A stretch of DNA of 10,136 bases from Clostridium sp. CAG:411 (GCA_000437275.1 FR899659.1:9086-19221), one strand, 5' to 3'. Shown: positions 1 to 6,504, counted from the stretch's first letter. Numbers and translations: made by a program. The notes: generated by a model from the sequence alone, not told the origin.

Positions 1-372
1 GTAATAGGCAGTATAGCAGCCGTAACAATGTCTGGCAGCAAATCTTCGTCTAAGGAACCAAGGACGGAAAAAGTAGAGGATACAAAGGCTCCTACAAAAG
101 AACCTGACAAGCAGGCAACCATACAACCAAAAGCAACAAAGAAACCAACGGCAGAACCGACCAAAAAAACTACACCGAAAGCAACAAAGAAACCGAAAAG
201 GACAGTAGTGACACAGAAACCAGTGGTAACTACCAAAAAGCCTGTGACAGCAGCACCAACAAAGGCACCAGTACGGACAAAGGCTCCAACTGTCACAAGA
301 CAGCCAAGACAAAATGATTCCAATGTTTTTAAAGAGCGAGACAAATCAGATAATGTATTGCAAGAGCGATAG
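1..372 (+). CDS. C-terminal part of a Lys/Thr/Pro-rich, probably exported protein (5' end outside window)
   Basis: The frame is open from base 1, so the ATG at 28 is probably internal and the gene begins upstream. The first visible residues (VIGSIAAV) are hydrophobic, as at the end of a signal peptide or membrane segment. About 80 residues of low-complexity, strongly basic sequence follow, built from short units such as KATKKP, PTKAP and TKKPV, with almost no hydrophobic residues. The end is polar and charged (last residues NVLQER) with no sortase motif or C-terminal membrane anchor. Such Thr/Pro/Lys tracts are typical of extended wall-spanning or linker segments of exported Gram-positive proteins. 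No catalytic domain is visible in this part, so function cannot be assigned. A terminator lies about 70 bases downstream. I am confident that it is coding, because it stays in frame to the window edge and has a biased but coherent composition, and unsure of everything else. Confidence 0.7.
   Translation, partial: VIGSIAAVTMSGSKSSSKEPRTEKVEDTKAPTKEPDKQATIQPKATKKPTAEPTKKTTPKATKKPKRTVVTQKPVVTTKKPVTAAPTKAPVRTKAPTVTRQPRQNDSNVFKERDKSDNVLQER
130..194 (+). repeat. 17-base direct repeat within the Thr/Pro/Lys-rich gene
   Basis: The 17-base word starting AAAGCAACAAAG occurs exactly at 130-146 and again at 178-194, a period of 48 bases or 16 codons. It encodes KATKKP both times. The identity at DNA level suggests that the low-complexity tail grew by local duplication. 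Confidence 0.6.
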
Positions 373-443
373 GATTAAGGATTTCTATTGATTGATGTAA
401 TACTTGGGAGTAAGAGTAGTAAAAATTTAATAAGGGTGCATGA

Positions 444-488
444 AATAGATAAGATACCAAGGATTTCGGTTATCTTATCTATTTTTTT
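444..488 (+). terminator. Intrinsic terminator after the Thr/Pro/Lys-rich gene
   Basis: Bases 444-456 pair perfectly with 471-483 (13 bp, core GATAAGATA / TATCTTATC), with a loop of about 14 bases and a run of seven T at 482-488. It lies 70 bases after the stop at 372 and separates that gene from the agr locus. The stem core is nearly the same as in the terminator that closes the agr locus at 3742-3786. Confidence 0.85.
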
Positions 489-637
489 CTTCTATTGGGG
501 CATTCTAAGGGGGAAAATGCTTCGCAGGAATGTCCAGCTTGCAAAAAAGTTTTCTTATATTGCAATTTTAAAAATGGAAAATTTTAATAATTTTTTACAA
601 AAATTTACTTTAAAATACTTTTTTATGGCAAAATAAT

Positions 638-669
638 ACGTTTACGACATAAAAAGCACCGTTTACGAC
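638..669 (+). promoter_or_regulatory. Tandem LytTR-type response-regulator binding site
   Basis: Two copies of CGTTTACGAC-type sequence stand at 638-648 (ACGTTTACGAC) and 659-669 (CCGTTTACGAC). The second nine bases, GTTTACGAC, are identical, and the G positions are 640 and 661, exactly 21 bases apart, or two helical turns. AgrA/ComE-family LytTR regulators are known to bind direct repeats of about nine bases around a GTT core with this spacing. A LytTR regulator gene follows 160 bases downstream, so autoregulation is the simplest reading. Binding itself is inferred. Confidence 0.7.
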
Positions 670-674
670 CAATC

Positions 675-704
675 TGAACCAAACCAATAAAAATGAGGTA
701 AAAT
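675..704 (+). promoter_or_regulatory. Probable activator-dependent promoter of the agr regulator-kinase pair
   Basis: A good -10 hexamer, TAAAAT, stands at 699-704. The only -35 candidate is poor (TGAACC at 675-680, 18-base spacer). It begins six bases after the downstream repeat of the LytTR-type box. A weak -35 next to such a box is what one expects of a promoter that needs the regulator bound upstream. Transcription would start near 711. Confidence 0.5.
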
Positions 705-827
705 ATGTAAGAGAAAAGTTAGCCTAAAAGGTCAATGAAATGGAGGCGCATGTTATGCTAAAAACATAAGCATAGAATAGGTGTAGTATTTCGTAAAGCT
801 GTGATAGAGAAGTTTGAGGATAAAAAT
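705..827 (+). other. Leader of the agr regulator gene with a stray SD, a four-codon ORF and a small hairpin
   Basis: About 115 bases separate the predicted start of transcription from the regulator start codon. GGAGG at 742-746 is not followed by a long gene. ATG at 755-757, eight bases on, opens a four-codon ORF (MLKT) ending at 769. Bases 754-759 (TATGCT) pair with 769-774 (AGCATA), which would cover that start codon. I cannot tell whether this is a regulatory upstream ORF or chance. Confidence 0.3.
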
Positions 828-1556
828 ATGGAAATTATTAAAATAGCCGTATGTGATGATGAAAAAATTTTTGCGGATAAATTAAAGAAGATAATAGAAA
901 AGTACTGTTTGGGAAAGAAAATTTCGTATAAGCTTGATAGCTACGATTCTGGAGAAGCCTTTCTTTCCAGTTCACTTAAAATGGCAGAGTATCAGATTGC
1001 CTTTTTTGATATTAACATGGAGGGCATCAATGGTTTAGAGGCTGCGCGACAGTTGCGAAAAGTTTGCAAGGAGACGTATATAATATTTGTAACAGCATTT
1101 ATCAATTACACGTTGGAAGGATATAAGGTAAATGCGATTCGTTATATTCTTAAAGAGGACCTTAATTTTGAACAATCTGTTTTTGAAAGTTTAGATGCCG
1201 TATTTGAAAAAATGCGGGAGGTACCACGTGTAAATACATTTTCTTTTCGAGAGGGAGAAAAGAGCATTCCGATGGAAAAGATTATGTATATTGAGAGCAA
1301 TTTGCATAAACTGACCTTTCACGTTTTTGATAAGGAGGCTGTGTCATATACAATGTATGAAACGCTTAATAAAATTACAGGAATATTTCCAGAGGAGTTT
1401 GTACGTATTCATCAAAGTTATCTGGTTAATTTGAAATTTGTAAGATGTGTGATGGAAAATCAATTGCTGTTATCCAACAGTGAGAGATTACCAATAGCAA
1501 GGTCAAAGCTTAAGGAAACACGTGATCGGGTTACTTTATACAAAGGAGCGTTATAA
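828..1556 (+). CDS. agrA: AgrA-type response regulator: receiver domain plus LytTR DNA-binding domain
   Basis: This is the cytoplasmic output protein of the quorum-sensing locus. The 242-residue product has a receiver domain at about 1-125 with the acidic pair D10/D11, phospho-acceptor D61 (FFDINMEG), T89 and K109. A LytTR domain follows at about 137-240, recognisable from EKIMYIES and from RIHQSYLVNLKFV near the end. Length and architecture match AgrA, VirR and ComE. I start at ATG 828 because GAGGA at 816-820 lies seven bases upstream; the in-frame GTG at 801 has no SD. The stop overlaps the kinase ATG by one base (TAATG), so the two are translationally coupled. The LytTR-type box at 638-669 suggests that the gene activates itself. 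The family call is secure, and the symbol rests on the linked agrB and agrD. Confidence 0.93.
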   Translation: MEIIKIAVCDDEKIFADKLKKIIEKYCLGKKISYKLDSYDSGEAFLSSSLKMAEYQIAFFDINMEGINGLEAARQLRKVCKETYIIFVTAFINYTLEGYKVNAIRYILKEDLNFEQSVFESLDAVFEKMREVPRVNTFSFREGEKSIPMEKIMYIESNLHKLTFHVFDKEAVSYTMYETLNKITGIFPEEFVRIHQSYLVNLKFVRCVMENQLLLSNSERLPIARSKLKETRDRVTLYKGAL

Positions 1557-2872
1557 TGGGATATATTGTACAAAGTTATATCGTTATTTTTATAGAGACG
1601 ATATGCTGTATTATTTTCTGCGAAATATTTGGTAGTAATACAGAGTTAAAAAGAAAGAATGTTTGGTTGTCGCGTTGGAGGATTATATTTTATTTAAGTG
1701 TAACTACTTGTGTAACGGTCATTGCTCTGGAGAAACATATGGTAGCCAAACAAGTGTCTATAATTATATTATCTGCATCTTTTATCTATTTTTATAGAAA
1801 TTGGGAACTAAAAAAATGTATAGTGTTATCCATTGCTTTTCAGAGTCTATTGTTAATTGCGGATTTTATAACAATATTGGTTAAAAAATCATTACTGGCA
1901 AATGAAATAAGGGAAAGTGATTTGGAAAATTTTATTATTATAGCCATATCGAAATTGATTTTATTTTTAATTATTCTATTTATTAGCAAGATGTCCTGCC
2001 GTAGCAATGTTTTGCACATAAAGGAAAATGAGTGGGTAATTTTCTTTGGCATGTCTTTTTTTTCAATTCTGATTTTACTTGCGATTGCAAAAAATGCAGA
2101 GTTTGTTACAAATCAGAAATTGGAGCAATTATTTTGGATTTTGGCGATAGGACTTGTTTGGATGAATATTACAATGTTTTATTTTATACAAAATCTAGGA
2201 AAGAGGGGATATTTATTAAAAGAAAAGGCTTTGTTAGAGGCAGACAAGAAAAATCAGTTACATTTATATGAGACGATACAAAATCAGATGCAGGAACAGA
2301 GAAAAATTTCACATGAATATAAAAATCAACTTATGTGTATACAGGCATTATGTGTAACAAAAAAATATGATGAGCTTATAAAGTACTTAGAACAGATTAG
2401 TGAAGCGGTTTTACATGATTTGGATTATATTGACACCAATCATGTTTTGGCAAATGCTGTAATAAATGTAAAATATCAGGAAGCTATGAAAAACAATATT
2501 TTGTTTATTTGCAAAATAAATGATTTATCCGGCTTGACCATCGATTCTACGGAATTGGTTGTATTGTTATCGAACTTATTAAATAATGCGATAGAAGCAT
2601 GTAAGAAGTGTAGTGGAATACGCAAATTAACCTTAAAGTGTGTTTATGAGCAGGGTGATTTTATTTTGTCTGTAAAAAATTCTTATGATGGAACATTGAA
2701 GCTTGTAGGGGGAACTTTATATACCACAAAAAAGAGTAATTGGGAAGGTCATGGAATCGGATTGAAAAATGTTATAAAGATTGTTGAAAAGAATAAAGGA
2801 AACTATGCAATGGATTACACCGATACGGAATTTAATATTTCAATCGTGATTCCACAGGGGCATATTTGGTAA
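1556..2872 (+). CDS. agrC: AgrC-type sensor histidine kinase (GHKL ATPase), receptor for the cyclic peptide
   Basis: The 438-residue product has about seven hydrophobic segments in its first half (roughly 5-24, 42-58, 66-80, 87-109, 125-145, 160-178, 191-213), the polytopic peptide-sensing domain of AgrC-like kinases. A short coiled-coil-like stretch leads to the phospho-acceptor motif ISHEYKNQL with H253. The ATPase domain has an N box at LLSNLLNNAIEA (N340, N343, N344) and a G box at GHGIGLKNV (398-406). This is the GHKL/HPK10 layout known from AgrC. The start overlaps the regulator stop, and AAGGAG at 1543-1548 serves as its SD. The membrane half binds the AgrD-derived peptide in characterised relatives; here that is inferred from linkage. 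No frame breaks are seen. There is no hairpin terminator before agrB, so read-through into agrBD is possible. Confidence 0.93.
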   Translation: MGYIVQSYIVIFIETICCIIFCEIFGSNTELKRKNVWLSRWRIIFYLSVTTCVTVIALEKHMVAKQVSIIILSASFIYFYRNWELKKCIVLSIAFQSLLLIADFITILVKKSLLANEIRESDLENFIIIAISKLILFLIILFISKMSCRSNVLHIKENEWVIFFGMSFFSILILLAIAKNAEFVTNQKLEQLFWILAIGLVWMNITMFYFIQNLGKRGYLLKEKALLEADKKNQLHLYETIQNQMQEQRKISHEYKNQLMCIQALCVTKKYDELIKYLEQISEAVLHDLDYIDTNHVLANAVINVKYQEAMKNNILFICKINDLSGLTIDSTELVVLLSNLLNNAIEACKKCSGIRKLTLKCVYEQGDFILSVKNSYDGTLKLVGGTLYTTKKSNWEGHGIGLKNVIKIVEKNKGNYAMDYTDTEFNISIVIPQGHIW

Positions 2873-2890
2873 AAAACAAGCAATAAAAAT

Positions 2891-2923
2891 ACAAAAACTG
2901 CAAAAAAATGACAAAAACTGCAA
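2891..2923 (+). promoter_or_regulatory. 13-base tandem repeat upstream of the agrB promoter, possible second LytTR-type site
   Basis: ACAAAAACTGCAA occurs exactly at 2891-2903 and 2911-2923, a 20-base period, just upstream of the agrB -35. Read on the - strand each copy contains CAGTTTTTGT, with the GTT core of LytTR sites. On that strand GTTTTTGTC (downstream copy) agrees with GTTTACGAC of the 638-669 box at six of nine positions. The orientation is opposite to that of the first box, so assignment to the same regulator is tentative. Confidence 0.45.
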
Positions 2924-2929
2924 TAGGGA

Positions 2930-2957
2930 TTGAAAAGAATCTGACATCCGTTATACT
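2930..2957 (+). promoter_or_regulatory. Near-consensus promoter of agrBD
   Basis: TTGAAA (2930-2935), a 16-base spacer and TATACT (2952-2957) form a near-consensus vegetative promoter. Transcription would start near 2964, almost on the agrB SD (AAGGAGGTG, 2965-2973), giving a 5' leader of only about 14 bases. agrBD can therefore be transcribed apart from the regulator-kinase pair. Confidence 0.65.
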
Positions 2958-2977
2958 GCCTAGTAAGGAGGTGTGAC

Positions 2978-3556
2978 ATGTTAGAGCAAATCGTTAGAAA
3001 ATTAGTAAGTCTATTATTGCGAAATCGATTTATTTCTCAAGAGGAATATGAGCAGTTTGTTTATGTATTGCTTGGAGATATAGAAAGTTTTTTAGTTATA
3101 ATAAGTATTTTATTTATAGGTACTGTCATTGGACAAATAGTACCTACTGCAAGTTTTCTGATTTGCTTTTTTGCCCTGCGCAAGAGAACTGGTGGGTATC
3201 ATTTGAGTTCGTATTATAAATGTTATATAGGGACTGTATGTTTATATGTTTTTATAGCGGGCATTTCTTATTTAATATTTGGACATGAGGAAATCTTAAT
3301 TGGTTGTGCAGTGGTTGCCGGAATAGTAATTATGTACATAGGGAATGTAAATCATCCGAATATGAATGCAGAAGAGGAAGAAGTGCATGAATTAAAAAAG
3401 ATGTCCAGAATTATTGTAATTTTGGAATTGTTAGTTATCTTCTTTTTAAACTGGTTAGGAAATGCGGAAATGGTAATTGTATATTCCGGGTTGGCAATTA
3501 TTTTATGTGCAGCACTCCTTGTTATTGCAAAATTAATAGGGCAGGAGGTGAAATAA
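2978..3556 (+). CDS. agrB: AgrB-family membrane cysteine endopeptidase that processes the AgrD pro-peptide
   Basis: AgrB cuts the C-terminal tail from AgrD and closes the thiolactone ring. The 192-residue product carries the family signature RKRTGGYH followed by SSYYKC, giving catalytic H75 and C82 seven residues apart, the same spacing as the His/Cys pair of characterised AgrB proteins. Hydrophobic segments at about 36-52, 53-67, 83-101, 105-122, 142-160 and 165-186 fit its polytopic membrane topology, with an acidic cytoplasmic-type loop at about 131-140. Length is normal for the family. The ATG at 2978 has an excellent SD (AAGGAGGTG). The stop is three bases before the agrD start, and the agrD SD lies inside the last codons of agrB, so the two are tightly coupled. 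I see no defect in the gene. Confidence 0.95.
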   Translation: MLEQIVRKLVSLLLRNRFISQEEYEQFVYVLLGDIESFLVIISILFIGTVIGQIVPTASFLICFFALRKRTGGYHLSSYYKCYIGTVCLYVFIAGISYLIFGHEEILIGCAVVAGIVIMYIGNVNHPNMNAEEEEVHELKKMSRIIVILELLVIFFLNWLGNAEMVIVYSGLAIILCAALLVIAKLIGQEVK

Positions 3557-3559
3557 ATT

Positions 3560-3700
3560 ATGGGAATAGAAAAGAAAACACTACAAGTGATTGAAAAGAT
3601 GACGAGAGCTAGGGTGGAGAAGGAGTTTGGTGGTAGACCTATAGTATGTAGAGGATTTTTACATCAGCCAAAAAGACCAAAGAATCTGGACAGAAAGTAA
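3560..3700 (+). CDS. agrD: AgrD cyclic-lactone autoinducer pro-peptide, 46 residues
   Basis: This small gene is the signal precursor. ATG 3560 lies ten bases after AGGAGGTG (3543-3550), and the ORF runs 46 codons to TAA at 3698-3700. Residues 1-22 are basic and could form an amphipathic helix (I3, L8, I11, M14 against K and R), as expected of an AgrD leader. The core is C30-R-G-F-L34, followed by HQPKRPKNLDRK. The tail matches the clostridial AgrD pattern of (Y/H)QP-x-x-P after a five-residue ring, so the mature signal is predicted to contain a thiolactone between C30 and L34, with an unknown number of residues N-terminal to C30. Arginine inside the ring is notable because known rings are mostly hydrophobic. 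Position, SD, the single cysteine and the tail make the call firm; the exact mature peptide is inferred. Confidence 0.9.
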   Translation: MGIEKKTLQVIEKMTRARVEKEFGGRPIVCRGFLHQPKRPKNLDRK

Positions 3701-3741
3701 GATAAAAATAGTGAAATAAAATAAAAAGTCGTAACAGTTAG

Positions 3742-3786
3742 ACTGGATAAGATACTAGGAGTGCCTAGTTGTCTTATCCAGTTTTT
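3742..3786 (+). terminator. Strong intrinsic terminator closing the agr locus
   Basis: Bases 3742-3754 pair with 3770-3782 (13 bp with one G-U pair), and the stem continues with CTAGG (3755-3759) against CCTAG (3764-3768) around an AGTG loop. Five T follow at 3782-3786. It lies 41 bases after the agrD stop. The core GATAAGATA is shared with the terminator at 444-488. Confidence 0.9.
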
Positions 3787-3880
3787 GCGTTAAAAAAAGT
3801 GATAAGGAATTTTTCAAATATGCCAGAATACTAGAAAATGAAAGAAAATTGCAAAAAAGATTATACAAAATCAAATTTTT

Positions 3881-3918
3881 TTGGTAAGATAGTAGAGTAA
3901 ACCTACTATAAAGGTAGG
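3881..3918 (+). promoter_or_regulatory. Promoter with an overlapping dyad (candidate operator) for the sulfur-metabolism pair
   Basis: TTGGTA at 3881-3886 and TACTAT at 3904-3909 are separated by exactly 17 bases; TATAAA at 3907-3912 is an alternative -10. The inverted repeat CCTAC (3902-3906), seven bases, GTAGG (3914-3918) sits on the -10 region, where a bound protein would block RNA polymerase. A repressor such as an Rrf2/CymR-type sulfur regulator would fit the genes controlled, but that identity is a guess. Confidence 0.45.
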
Positions 3919-4056
3919 AAAAATAGATTTTAAAGAATACGAAAAGGTAGAATGGATTGCAGGAAGGATAAAAGTGAAATCGAGAGAGTTGTAGGAGGCA
4001 TAAAGTAAGAAGAGATAGGATGAAATCGTAGAGAAAGAGGAAATGGAGGAGAGAAT
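3919..4056 (+). other. Purine-rich leader of the sulfur-metabolism genes; no known riboswitch seen
   Basis: Apart from the promoter, the 270 bases between the agr terminator and the next gene are AT- and purine-rich. I find no S-box, T-box or other recognisable riboswitch and no T-tailed hairpin. The word TGAAATCG occurs twice (3974-3981 and 4020-4027), and AGGAGG at 3992-3997 is not followed by a start codon. The real SD is GGAGGAGAG at 4044-4052. Confidence 0.4.
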
Positions 4057-5235
4057 ATGGCGAGAGGAATTCAGACAAAATGTTTGCATTTGCAAGAAGA
4101 AGAGGGAAGCATCAACAATTATGGTGCAATCAGTTTTCCCATTTATCAGACAGCGACCTATGCACATATGGGTGTGGGAAAGAGCACAGGATATGATTAT
4201 AGCCGATTGCAAAATCCTACCAGAGAACACTTGGAAAAGATAGTAGCAACCTTGGAAAATGGAATAGATGCCTTGGCATTTTCCACAGGCATGGCAGCCA
4301 TTTCACTTATGATGGAATTGTTTGCACCAGGAGACCATTTGATCGTTGATGCGGATTTGTATGGTGGAAGTATTCGATTGTTTCAAAACGTAGCTGTAAA
4401 AAATGGAGTTACGTTTTCGAGTATTGATTGTTATAAAGAAGATGTGGAAACGTATATCAATGCGAATACAAAGGCTATTTATATTGAAACTCCAACGAAT
4501 CCGATGATGAATGTTACCGACATTGCTGCACTTGCCAAGATTGCGAAAAAACATAATCTTCTCCTTATTGTTGACAATACGTTTTTATCGCCTTATTTCC
4601 AAAATCCATTAGATTTGGGAGCCGATATTGTAGTACACAGTGGCACAAAGTATTTGGGTGGTCATAACGATACATTGGCAGGTTTTTTAGTTACAAATAA
4701 AACAGATATTAGTGAAAAGTTACGCTTTTTGATAAAAACAACGGGAGCAGGATTGGCACCATTTGATAGTTGGTTGATACTGCGGGGAATTAAGACTCTT
4801 GGTATCCGAATGGATCGGGCACAGAAAAATGCCATAGAAATTGCAAACTGGTTAAAGGAGCAGAAGGCGGTAACAAAGGTAATTTATCCAGGCTTGCCAG
4901 AACATCCAGGATATGAAATTATGAAGAAGCAGGCAAGGGGATTTGGTGCGATGCTTACGTTCCAATTAGAGAGCAAGGAGTTTGCATTGGCAATTCTTGA
5001 AAAAGTGAAAATGATAAAATTCGCAGAAAGTCTGGGTGGTGTAGAGACATTAATTACTTATCCGATTACACAAACCCATGCAGATGTTCCTCATGAGGTT
5101 CGCATGCAGAACGGAATTACAGAAGGAACGTTAAGACTTTCTGTAGGAATTGAGGATACAAAGGATTTAATAGAGGAACTAACAAAAGTATTTGATGAGG
5201 TAGAAGGTGAATTACATGGCAGAAAGAGATCTTAA
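4057..5235 (+). CDS. Cys/Met-metabolism PLP enzyme, cystathionine gamma-synthase/gamma-lyase type
   Basis: This is a cytoplasmic fold-type I pyridoxal-phosphate enzyme of 392 residues, the usual size. The PLP lysine is K198 in HSGTKYLGGH; D173 in IVDNTF should hold the cofactor ring nitrogen. Y102 in DLYGGS stacks on the ring, YDYSRLQNPTRE (46-57) is the active-site segment from the partner subunit, SLGGVETL (325-332) and R360 near TLRLSVGIED close the substrate site. The YGG sequence lacks the cysteine that marks classical methionine gamma-lyases (YGC), which favours cystathionine gamma-synthase, cystathionine gamma-lyase or a related activity; the exact substrate cannot be read from sequence. 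The ATG at 4057 follows GGAGGAGAG; ATG 4043 is in another frame. The gene overlaps the next by 20 bases. Together they resemble the metI-metC transsulfuration pair of Bacillus, making homocysteine from an activated homoserine and cysteine. Confidence 0.9.
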   Translation: MARGIQTKCLHLQEEEGSINNYGAISFPIYQTATYAHMGVGKSTGYDYSRLQNPTREHLEKIVATLENGIDALAFSTGMAAISLMMELFAPGDHLIVDADLYGGSIRLFQNVAVKNGVTFSSIDCYKEDVETYINANTKAIYIETPTNPMMNVTDIAALAKIAKKHNLLLIVDNTFLSPYFQNPLDLGADIVVHSGTKYLGGHNDTLAGFLVTNKTDISEKLRFLIKTTGAGLAPFDSWLILRGIKTLGIRMDRAQKNAIEIANWLKEQKAVTKVIYPGLPEHPGYEIMKKQARGFGAMLTFQLESKEFALAILEKVKMIKFAESLGGVETLITYPITQTHADVPHEVRMQNGITEGTLRLSVGIEDTKDLIEELTKVFDEVEGELHGRKRS

Positions 5236-6397
5236 TTTTGATAAGGTAATCAATAGAAAAAATACAAGATGTTTAAAATATGATTTTGCAGAAAGGCGGG
5301 GAATGCCAAAAGATGTTCTTCCCCTTTGGGTTGCAGACATGGATTTTGAAACGTCTTCTTATGTGGAAGATGCATTGGTTGAGAGGGCAAAGGAAGGAAT
5401 CTTTGGATATAGTGAGGTACAAACGCCATACTTTGAAATTGTAAGGGATTGGATGAAAAAACACCATGATTGGGATGTACAGGAAAAATGGTTGATAAAA
5501 ACACCTGGAATTGTCATGGCATTGGCAATGGCTGTAAAAGCCTATACGAAGCCAGGGGAAGGCGTGTTATTGCAACTGCCTGTGTATTATCCATTTTCAG
5601 AGGTAATTAAAGATAATGGGAGAAACGTAGTCAGCAATACGTTATATTTAGGTGAAGACAATCGGTATCATATTGATTTTGAAGATTTTGAAAGAAAAAT
5701 CATAGAGGAAAATATAAAATTATTCTTTTTATGCAATCCGCATAATCCAGTAGGAAGGGTGTGGAGTAAACAGGAATTAACCCAAATAGGTGATATTTGT
5801 GTAAAGCATGGAGTGATTGTAGTCAGTGATGAGATTCATCAGGATTTTGTATTCAAGGGAAAACATACGGTATTTGCAAGTCTAAAAAAGGAATATGAGG
5901 ATATTTCTATTACATGTACATCTCCAAGTAAAACTTTTAATTTAGCAGGTCTTATGATGTCGAATATTTTTATAGCAAATAGAGAATTGCGACATAACTT
6001 TAGAAGAGAATTGGATGCAGCAGGAATCAGTCAGTTGGGAATCATGGGGCTTGTGGCTTGTGAGGCAGCGTATAAGAATGGAGAAGTTTGGTATCAGGCA
6101 ATGTTATCTTATATAAAAGAAAATATCGCATTTACAAAGGAATTTGTGGAGAAAAATTTGCCTGGTGTTACAATGATTGATTTGGAAGGAACGTATCTTG
6201 TTTGGCTTGATTTTAGAAAGACTGGACTTTCTGTAGACGAGTTGGAACATAGAGTAATCCATAAGGCAAAACTTTGGCTTGACAGTGGAAAGATATTTGG
6301 AGAATGTGGAATTGGCTTTCAAAGAATCAATGTGGCATGCCCAAGAAGTATATTGGAGGATGCACTGAATAGAATAAAAGCCGCGATTTATGCTTAG
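5216..6397 (+). CDS. patB: MalY/PatB-family C-S lyase (cystathionine beta-lyase type)
   Basis: The 393-residue product is a fold-type I PLP enzyme of the class I/II aminotransferase superfamily. Family marks are LPLWVADMDF near 35-44, CNPHNPVGR (173-181), VSDEIHQDF (203-211, with D205), the PLP lysine K239 in SPSKTFNLAG, and QRINVACPR near 369-377 for the substrate carboxylate. MalY/PatB enzymes cleave cystathionine or cysteine-type thioethers to a thiol, pyruvate and ammonia, and some have a second regulatory role, as in E. coli MalY. I start at ATG 5216, six bases after AAGGTG; GTG 5207 would overlap that SD. The 20-base overlap with the upstream gene implies one operon and a shared pathway, cystathionine to homocysteine. 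No clear terminator follows; the next gene begins 157 bases on. Confidence 0.92.
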   Translation: MAERDLNFDKVINRKNTRCLKYDFAERRGMPKDVLPLWVADMDFETSSYVEDALVERAKEGIFGYSEVQTPYFEIVRDWMKKHHDWDVQEKWLIKTPGIVMALAMAVKAYTKPGEGVLLQLPVYYPFSEVIKDNGRNVVSNTLYLGEDNRYHIDFEDFERKIIEENIKLFFLCNPHNPVGRVWSKQELTQIGDICVKHGVIVVSDEIHQDFVFKGKHTVFASLKKEYEDISITCTSPSKTFNLAGLMMSNIFIANRELRHNFRRELDAAGISQLGIMGLVACEAAYKNGEVWYQAMLSYIKENIAFTKEFVEKNLPGVTMIDLEGTYLVWLDFRKTGLSVDELEHRVIHKAKLWLDSGKIFGECGIGFQRINVACPRSILEDALNRIKAAIYA

Positions 6398-6488
6398 TTT
6401 TCTACAAAAGTCTAGTGATTTGCTTGGGAAAAATACTGGCGAGAAAACTTTAAATAAGTGTTTTAATTAATTTTTTAAAAATTTGTCC

Positions 6489-6504
6489 TAAAATTGGAAT
6501 TTTA
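6489..6504. repeat. Perfect AT-rich palindrome in the gap before the lysine-rich secreted protein
   Basis: TAAAATT at 6489-6495 and AATTTTA at 6498-6504 form a perfect inverted repeat around GG. It lies about 50 bases before the next start codon, where an operator or promoter could be. I could not place a convincing -35/-10 pair in this 157-base gap, nor a T-tailed terminator for the gene before it. Confidence 0.3.

Noticed and set aside
388..636. 82-codon + strand ORF
   Set aside because: It runs through the terminator hairpin at 444-488, has no SD, and its composition is that of AT-rich non-coding DNA.
801..827. Upstream GTG start for the response regulator
   Set aside because: There is no SD before 801, while ATG 828 has GAGGA at the right distance and gives a normal receiver N-terminus (MEIIKIAVCDDE).
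3787..4056. S-box, T-box or other known riboswitch before the sulfur genes
   Set aside because: No characteristic core sequences or terminator hairpin were found in this stretch.
4043..4243. ORF starting at ATG 4043
   Set aside because: It is in another frame over the start of the PLP enzyme and contains that gene's SD; the 392-residue frame has all family motifs.
6396..6451. Terminator after the MalY/PatB gene (AGTTTTCT with AGAAAACT)
   Set aside because: The loop is about 38 bases and no T run follows the stem, so it does not look like an intrinsic terminator.
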